Origin: Paraburkholderia sp. Ac-20340 | Lineage (GTDB): Bacteria > Pseudomonadota > Gammaproteobacteria > Burkholderiales > Burkholderiaceae | Direction: 5' to 3' | Assembly: GCF_017104965.1 (NCBI RefSeq) | Contig: NZ_JAAGPR010000009.1 | Location: 124,001-188,000 of the forward strand | DNA length: 64,000 nt | Shown: positions 58,825 through 64,000 of the stretch, in pieces | Numbering within the stretch: the stretch's first letter is position 1 | Layout of the letters: each line of letters begins with the position of its first letter | Program-made: the position numbers and the translations under genes | The notes under the pieces: generated by a model | Database searches by the model: none | Told to the model about the DNA's origin: nothing | Seen by the model: the letters and a program-made list of their open reading frames with translations, nothing else

Positions 58825-59625
58825 TTATTGCTGGGATTGAGGCAGTTCCGCCGCGCCCATCCGGCGCGCGATCACACCCGCCCGCTGCGACAGATACGCG
58901 GAATTGCGATGATCGTCGAAGTACTTGGGACGCGGCAGCATCACCGCCAGCCGCGCCGACTGCCACGCTGTCAGCTTCGTCGCGCTGGTCTTGTAGTAAT
59001 GCTGCGCGGCGGCCTGCGCGCCGTAGATGCCGTTACCCCACTCCACCGAATTCAGATAGATCTCGAAGATGCGCTCCTTGTCGAGCAGCGTCTCCAGCAT
59101 CCACGTGATGATCAGTTCCTGACCTTTGCGGATATAGCTTTTCTCGCGCGAAAGAAACAGGTTGCGTGCGAGTTGCTGCGTGATCGTCGATCCGCCGCGC
59201 ACGATGTGGCCACGCTTCTTGTTGCGCTCCCACGCCTGCAGGATGGCGTCGGTTTCGTAGCCGTTGTTATTGACGAAGTTGGCGTCCTCGGACGCGATGA
59301 TCGCGCGCTTCAGATTGCGCGAAATCTGCTCGTACGGCACCCACTGATGCTGGATGGCGAGCCCGGGGTGATCGGCCGCGAGATATGCGGCGTCCGAGCG
59401 CATGAAGGCTGTTGTCTGCGGATCGACAACATTCCAGGCGGCAATCTGCGCGAAGTAGAAGCCTTGCAGCGCGAGCCACGCCACCACGAACACAGAAGCC
59501 GCGTAGCTCAGCCAGCGCAGCGCGCCCGGCCGCTTGCCGCGCGGCTCGCCGGCGCGTGGAGTACCGCGTGCAAACTGACGCCCGGCGATGCCGTCGGTGC
59601 GCGGCGCGGCCGCTTCTCTGCGCAT
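58825..59625 (-). CDS. mtgA: monofunctional biosynthetic peptidoglycan transglycosylase
   Basis: 266 residues from the ATG at 59625, 19 bases after the aroE stop; a longer frame overlapping aroE is unlikely. A single membrane anchor lies near residues 40-60 after a basic, Gly/Arg-rich start. The GT51 domain has the catalytic glutamate in [31 protein letters not shown], and [26 protein letters not shown] with the second conserved glutamate region. It polymerises lipid II into glycan strands in the periplasm. It is last of the rnb-aroE-mtgA series. Confidence 0.95.
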   Translation of the reverse strand: MRREAAAPRTDGIAGRQFARGTPRAGEPRGKRPGALRWLSYAASVFVVAWLALQGFYFAQIAAWNVVDPQTTAFMRSDAAYLAADHPGLAIQHQWVPYEQISRNLKRAIIASEDANFVNNNGYETDAILQAWERNKKRGHIVRGGSTITQQLARNLFLSREKSYIRKGQELIITWMLETLLDKERIFEIYLNSVEWGNGIYGAQAAAQHYYKTSATKLTAWQSARLAVMLPRPKYFDDHRNSAYLSQRAGVIARRMGAAELPQSQQ

Positions 59626-59644
59626 GGCGTGGCGCTGCGTGGGC

Positions 59645-60490
59645 TTAAACCTGCGCCGCCAGCTGCGCGCGCAGCGCGGCCAGCACGGGCGCACCGTCCG
59701 GACGCACGCCGCGCCAGACGAAGAACGACTCGGCGGCCTGCTCGACCAGCATGCCCAGACCGTCCGCGGCGCGCGCGCCGAGCGATTCGGCGTGACGCAT
59801 GAAGACCGTCGGCTCGGCGCCGTACATCATGTCGTAGGCCAGCGTGCCCGCGCCGAACGCGCGCGCGTCGCACTCGGGCAGCGCGGCATCCAGACTGCCT
59901 GCCGTGGCGTTGACGATGATGTCGTAAGGCTTCGCATCGACAGCCTGCGGGCCGCCGCCGTTGATCAGGCAGCCGAACTCGCGCGCCGCGCCTTCGAATT
60001 GCTCGATCAGCGCATGCGCTTTCTGTGCCGTGCGATTGACGATGGTGATTTCGAGCGGATGACGTTCGAGCATCGGCAGTACGACGCCGCGCGCCGCACC
60101 GCCCGCGCCGAGCAGCAGCACGCGCGCGCCTTTGAAGGCCACGCCCAGATTCACTTCGATGTCGCGAACGAGGCCGAAACCGTCGGTGTTATCGCCGAAA
60201 ATGCCGTCTTCGTCGAAACGCAGCGTGTTGACCGCGCCCGCCGCCGCCGCGCGCGGCGACAGACGATGCGCGAGCGCATGCGCTTCGAGCTTGAACGGCA
60301 CGGTCACGTTCAGGCCACGGCCGCCGGCCGCGCGAAACGCCTGCACGTGCTCGACGAAACCATCGAGCGGCGCGAGCAGCCGGTCGTACTCGACCGGCTC
60401 GCCCGTTGCGGCCGCGAACTGCGCGTGAATCGACGGCGACTTGCTGTGCGCGATCGGGTTTCCGACTACCGCGTATCGATCGGCGCTCAT
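59645..60490 (-). CDS. aroE: shikimate dehydrogenase
   Basis: 281 residues. The substrate site segment [12 protein letters not shown] is at the N-terminus, followed by NVTVPFK with the catalytic lysine, NTDGFG, and the NADP-binding [10 protein letters not shown]. It reduces 3-dehydroshikimate to shikimate in aromatic amino-acid synthesis. The ATG overlaps the rnb stop by four bases (ATGA), and mtgA follows, so the three genes are one unit. Confidence 0.96.
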   Translation of the reverse strand: MSADRYAVVGNPIAHSKSPSIHAQFAAATGEPVEYDRLLAPLDGFVEHVQAFRAAGGRGLNVTVPFKLEAHALAHRLSPRAAAAGAVNTLRFDEDGIFGDNTDGFGLVRDIEVNLGVAFKGARVLLLGAGGAARGVVLPMLERHPLEITIVNRTAQKAHALIEQFEGAAREFGCLINGGGPQAVDAKPYDIIVNATAGSLDAALPECDARAFGAGTLAYDMMYGAEPTVFMRHAESLGARAADGLGMLVEQAAESFFVWRGVRPDGAPVLAALRAQLAAQV

Positions 60491-62634
60491 TCGCGCGGCT
60501 CCGTGGCGTGGTGCTCGGCTTGTTCGGCTTGCTGTGCTTCCTCGCCGCCTTCCTGCGTGGCGCCTTCTTCGGCGTTGGCATCGCTGGCAGCGTCAGATTC
60601 GGCTTGCGCTTCGGCTTCGCTTTGCGCCGAATCGTCGGCGGCGTCGATCAGTTCTTCGTCTTCGCCCGACTCTTCTTCCGCCTGCTCGCCGCTCGTTACG
60701 ACCGGCGCGTCGAGCACGCGCAGCATACGCACCGAAGCCTCGATCGTCAGTTCGTCGATCGACAGCACTTCCATCATCAGACGCGTACCGCGCGCGTGCA
60801 CGCCGAGTGCGGGCACGTGCATGAGCAGCGGCACTTCCTCGAAGCGCACCAGATCGTCCTTGACGACCGTGGCCGGGAATTCGCGACGCGGCTCGCCGCC
60901 GCCTTCACCGCGCATTTCCTGCTGGAGCCAGCGCAGGCACCAGAAGTACTCCATGCGGCGCTGATGATCGGCATAGGCCGTATAGGTTTCGTCGAAGCCC
61001 TGCACGACGGCGAACAGATCGGCGTCCTTGGGCTTGAACGGCGCGACCAGCTTGGCGGCGACGCCATGCTCCACGCACGCGAGCAACTGCCACTGGTTCA
61101 CGAGGTCGACGTACCGGCGCAGCGGCGAGGTGCTCCACGCATACTGCGCGACGCCCAGGCCTTCGTGCGGCGCGGCGTTGGTCTGCATGCGCGTGCGCTT
61201 CGGGCCCGACGGCGCGCCGAACGCGCGCTGCGAGCGGTAGATGCCCGGCACGCCATGATCGTTGAGGAACGCGCCCCACGTGGAGTTCGCGAGAATCGCC
61301 AGTTCGGCGACGATCATGTCCAGCGGCGAACCGCGGCGGCGCGGCGTGATGTTGACGTGCTCGCCTTCCACGTAGAAGTTGTAGTCGGTGTTGCGCTGCA
61401 CTTCGCGGCGCAGACCGTAGCCCGCGCGCGCCTGCTGGCGCTTCTCGAACAGCGCCTGGGCGAACGGCCACAGAATCGCGATGTCTTCCTTGTGCGGATA
61501 CTCGCCCGTGCCCGCAGCCAGCGTCTCTTCCGTCACGACTTCGTCGAGCGTGTTGTGGCGCAGGTTGTTCTTCACGAACACGCGCTCGGCACGCGTTTCC
61601 GTGGCGACGATTTCCTGCGTCTCGCGATTCACGATGCTGTAGAGCGACAGCGCCGGACGCATGCCGCCTTCCTTGAGCGTAAAGGCATCGACGAAATCGT
61701 CGGGCAGCATGGTGATCTTGTCGCCCGGCATGTAGACCGTGGACAGACGCGTGCGCGCGACCGTATCGGCCGTGTCGCCACGCGCGATGCCCAGCGCCGG
61801 CGCCGCGATGTGGATACCGATGCGCACGCGGCCATCGGCCAGATGCTCGATGGAGAACGCGTCGTCGATTTCGGTCGTGGTGACGTCGTCGATCGAGAAA
61901 GCCTGCACATGCGGGGCCGCATCGGGCAGATCGTCGGGCAACGCGCCCACTTCGACCGGCGGGAAACCCGTGCCGTGCGGGAAGAATTCAGCGAGGAATC
62001 GCGCTTCGTGCAGGGCGCGCGGCGAGGCAATGCCGCCGCATTCCAGCATCAGGCGCGGCATCGAAATGCCACGCGCAGCGGCCGCCGCTTCGAGCGCCTT
62101 GTACTCGATCGAGTTCTTGTCCGGCCTGGTGAGCAGACCCAGCGCCTTGTCCTTGAGCGCTTCCGGCAGCTTGCCGGCCTTCATCTCGTCTTCGTAGCCG
62201 GCCTGCACGAGCGCCTGCTGGCGCTTGCGCTCCAGCGACGCCAGCGCCATCTTGAGCTGCTCTTCAGGCGCGCGCTGATACTGGCCGCGGCCCTTGCGGC
62301 GGAAGTACACGGGCGAGCCGTGCAGACGCAGCACGAGCGCAGCGCGCTCGACCGGGCCGTAAGTCTCGCCGAAGTACTCGCTCGCGAGCGCCGTATAGAC
62401 AAATTCGTCGGCGGGCGCGCATTCCCACAGGAAATCGAGATCGATCTCCTGCGCGGCGGCGTCGGCCTGTTCCAGCAGATCGCCGGCGGCGGGCTTCTCG
62501 AATTCGATCAGCACGTCTTTTGCGCGCACCTTGGCGCGGCGTCCGCCCGGCAACTCGACCTGGAACGCATCGCCCTGCTTCGACAGCACGCTGCCGGCCT
62601 TGAAACTGCCCGATTCCTCAAAGAAAACGTTCAC
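60487..62634 (-). CDS. rnb: RNase II-family exoribonuclease with acidic C-terminal tail
   Basis: 715 residues from a GTG at 62634. The RNB catalytic region has the aspartate-rich segment SIDDVTTTEIDDAFSIE (about 248-264), then IHIAAPALGIARGD and STVYMPGDKITMLPD. An S1-like region follows. The last 60 or so residues are almost entirely Glu, Asp, Ala, Gln and Ser, an acidic low-complexity tail not found in the Escherichia coli enzyme. It degrades single-stranded RNA from the 3' end. The start of the N-terminal region differs from enterobacterial RNase II, so RNase II-like is the safe description. Confidence 0.9.
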   Translation of the reverse strand: MNVFFEESGSFKAGSVLSKQGDAFQVELPGGRRAKVRAKDVLIEFEKPAAGDLLEQADAAAQEIDLDFLWECAPADEFVYTALASEYFGETYGPVERAALVLRLHGSPVYFRRKGRGQYQRAPEEQLKMALASLERKRQQALVQAGYEDEMKAGKLPEALKDKALGLLTRPDKNSIEYKALEAAAAARGISMPRLMLECGGIASPRALHEARFLAEFFPHGTGFPPVEVGALPDDLPDAAPHVQAFSIDDVTTTEIDDAFSIEHLADGRVRIGIHIAAPALGIARGDTADTVARTRLSTVYMPGDKITMLPDDFVDAFTLKEGGMRPALSLYSIVNRETQEIVATETRAERVFVKNNLRHNTLDEVVTEETLAAGTGEYPHKEDIAILWPFAQALFEKRQQARAGYGLRREVQRNTDYNFYVEGEHVNITPRRRGSPLDMIVAELAILANSTWGAFLNDHGVPGIYRSQRAFGAPSGPKRTRMQTNAAPHEGLGVAQYAWSTSPLRRYVDLVNQWQLLACVEHGVAAKLVAPFKPKDADLFAVVQGFDETYTAYADHQRRMEYFWCLRWLQQEMRGEGGGEPRREFPATVVKDDLVRFEEVPLLMHVPALGVHARGTRLMMEVLSIDELTIEASVRMLRVLDAPVVTSGEQAEEESGEDEELIDAADDSAQSEAEAQAESDAASDANAEEGATQEGGEEAQQAEQAEHHATEPRE

Positions 62635-62752
62635 TCAACACTCTCGTTCAGTCTTGCTCTCACCGGCCAGGCGCGGCGCGCCCAGGCGGTGCTGCTGTAT
62701 ACATATAGACGCTCGCGCGAAACGCGAACGGCGCGACGCCCAAGGTTTTTCC

Positions 62753-63328
62753 CTAAACTGCGTCGCAGAACCGGATGACTTCGTCGACGTAATCGGCGAA
62801 TTCGCTGATGCCGTGGTCACTGCCTTCGATCAGGTGCGTGACGACACCGGGATAGTGCGCCAGCATCTCGCGGTAATCGAGCACTTCGTCGCCGGTCGCG
62901 GCGATCAGATAGTAGCGCTGCGGCTGGGTGATCTGCATAACGGCCAGCGCACGCAACTCGTCAAGATGACGCGGCTCGACGACGATACTGCCGCCGCCGT
63001 GCCAGAGCGGCTGCTCGCCCAGATACTTCGACAGATCGCGATCCGGCACGACCGCCGGATTCAGCAGCGCGGCGCGCCAGCCGTGCTTTTCGGCCAGATA
63101 CGTGGCGAAAAAGCCGCCCAGCGAGCTGCCGATCAACGTAATACGCTCGCCGGCTTTGGCGTGGGCGCGGATTTCGCTTTCGATCTGCGCGACGGCTTCG
63201 GCGGGCGAAACCGGCAGCGTCGGGCACAACCACTCGCCCTTGCGGCCCAGTTCGGCCATGCGCGCCGCCATCAGGCGCGCCTTGAACGACTGCGGCGAGG
63301 AACGGAAACCGTGCAGATAGACGATCAC
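62753..63328 (-). CDS. YqiA-like alpha/beta-hydrolase (esterase)
   Basis: 191 residues from the GTG at 63328, which overlaps the mpl stop as GTGA and has CGGAG upstream; the longer frame lies inside mpl. Motifs are VIVYLHGFRSSPQSFKA at the N-terminus, the nucleophile elbow GSSLGGFFA, ATGDEVLDY (acid) and EGSDHGISEF with the catalytic histidine. The family hydrolyses small acyl esters; a physiological substrate is unknown. It is translationally coupled to the murein-peptide ligase gene mpl. Confidence 0.87.
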   Translation of the reverse strand: MIVYLHGFRSSPQSFKARLMAARMAELGRKGEWLCPTLPVSPAEAVAQIESEIRAHAKAGERITLIGSSLGGFFATYLAEKHGWRAALLNPAVVPDRDLSKYLGEQPLWHGGGSIVVEPRHLDELRALAVMQITQPQRYYLIAATGDEVLDYREMLAHYPGVVTHLIEGSDHGISEFADYVDEVIRFCDAV

Positions 63329-64000
63329 GTCGCGCTCCGCGCCGCGAGCGCATCGAGCAGCTTCTGATGCACGCCGCCGAATCCGCCGTTGCTCATCACC
63401 AGTACCTGGTCGCCCGGACGCGCGGCGGCGCAAACCGCCTTCACCAGCGCGTCGAGGTCGTGGTAGGCGTGCGCCTTCTCGCCAAGCGGCGCGAGCGCGC
63501 CCGCCAGATCCCAGCCCAGTGCGTCCTTGCCGCTGGGCGCGCCGTAGCCGAACACGAGATCGGCATCGGCGAGACTGGCCGGCAGTTGCGCCTTCATCAC
63601 GCCGAGCTTCATGGTGTTCGAGCGCGGCTCCAGCACGGCGAGAATGCGCGTGGGTTTGCCGGACTCGTCATGACCGACGCGCGTGCGCAGGCCGGCGATC
63701 GTCGTTTCGATCGCCGTGGGATGGTGCGCGAAATCGTCATAGACGGTCACGCCGTCGACGCTGCCGCGCACTTCCATGCGGCGCTTCACATTGCGGAAAC
63801 CGCCGAGCGACTGCGCCGCCTGCGCGGGCGGCACGCCCACGCTGCGCGCGGCGGCAATCGCCGCGAGCGCATTCAGGCGGTTGTGCTCGCCCTGGATCTG
63901 CCAGTCGACCACGCCCACGCGCTCGCTGTCGTGATAGACGGCAAAGCGTTCGTCCACGGTCGCGCCTTCTTCGGCCGGCAGCGCCTGCCAGCCGCCATCG
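63325..64000 (-). CDS. mpl: UDP-N-acetylmuramate:L-Ala-gamma-D-Glu-meso-DAP ligase, 5' part outside window (partial)
   Basis: The C-terminal 224 residues are visible, running from the right edge to the stop at 63325. The Mur-ligase central/C-terminal features are GEHNRLNALAAIAAAR, YDDFAHHPTAIETTI with the characteristic DFAHHP, and LEPRSNTMKLGVM. Mpl joins the recovered murein tripeptide to UDP-MurNAc, so it belongs with amgK and murU to cell-wall recycling, although it lies far from them here. The YqiA-like gene overlaps its end by four bases. Confidence 0.93.
   Translation of the reverse strand, partial: DGGWQALPAEEGATVDERFAVYHDSERVGVVDWQIQGEHNRLNALAAIAAARSVGVPPAQAAQSLGGFRNVKRRMEVRGSVDGVTVYDDFAHHPTAIETTIAGLRTRVGHDESGKPTRILAVLEPRSNTMKLGVMKAQLPASLADADLVFGYGAPSGKDALGWDLAGALAPLGEKAHAYHDLDALVKAVCAAARPGDQVLVMSNGGFGGVHQKLLDALAARSAT

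Noticed and set aside
1..64000. tRNA, rRNA, transposase, prophage or CRISPR elements
   Set aside because: I looked for typical signatures by eye and saw none; short RNA genes without strong motifs could still be missed.

Overview
The window looks like a piece of the main chromosome of a Burkholderia-type betaproteobacterium (Burkholderia, Paraburkholderia or Caballeronia). The basis is high GC with strong GC3 codon bias, a set of housekeeping genes recognisable at the protein level (LptD, SurA, PdxA, RsmA, AmgK, MurU, UbiB/J/E, AspS, QueF, Mpl) and their order. The genus is an inference; no rRNA or tRNA gene was seen.

Region 1 (1-12857, nearly all minus strand) is one exopolysaccharide operon of the Wzx/Wzy type, read right to left. 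The order is a priming glycosyl-phosphate transferase, a Wza-like export lipoprotein, a Wzb-like phosphatase, a Wzc-like tyrosine kinase, a GT4 glycosyltransferase, a pyruvyltransferase, a Wzx flippase, a Wzy-like polymerase, an O-acyltransferase and a secreted clan GH-A glycoside hydrolase that runs off the left edge. Most junctions overlap by 1-13 bases. Base composition is visibly lower in GC than the rest, and the operon is preceded by an AT-rich, gene-free leader of about 650 bases with nested palindromes.

Region 2 (12858-22278) is conserved core: gloA, a ketopantoate reductase-like gene, the envelope/biosynthesis series lptD-surA-pdxA-rsmA, and divergent amgK-murU for cell-wall sugar recycling. 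Region 3 (about 22280-24165) is a small low-GC insertion between the convergent 3' ends of murU and an ABC exporter. It carries an AAA15-like ATPase gene translationally coupled to a small DUF4276/TOPRIM-like gene. This is the best candidate in the window for an uncharacterised, possibly anti-phage, system.

Region 4 (24165-32165) holds an Atm1-like ABC exporter, a YciA-type thioesterase, a large PAS-GGDEF-EAL membrane protein with unusual Ala/Pro/Tyr repeats in its extracytoplasmic domain, and a divergent pair linked to molybdoenzymes (nitrate-reductase-associated protein and fdhD). Region 5 (32172-39500) is a fatty-acid beta-oxidation block: crotonase/isomerase, thiolase, 3-hydroxyacyl-CoA dehydrogenase/hydratase, acyl-CoA dehydrogenase and a TetR regulator with a palindromic candidate operator upstream.

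Region 6 (39612-54771, all minus) contains clsB, nudB, aspS, a DUF502 membrane protein, an FmdB-type zinc ribbon, a TPMT-like methyltransferase, and the ubiquinone genes ubiE, ubiJ and ubiB with a Tim44-like gene among them. It ends with a DUF971 protein, a HIT hydrolase and a 1348-residue FAD/Fe-S oxidoreductase. Region 7 (55411-64000) has ilvA, a 5'-nucleotidase and queF on the plus strand, then rnb-aroE-mtgA and a YqiA-like esterase coupled to mpl on the minus strand; mpl runs off the right edge.
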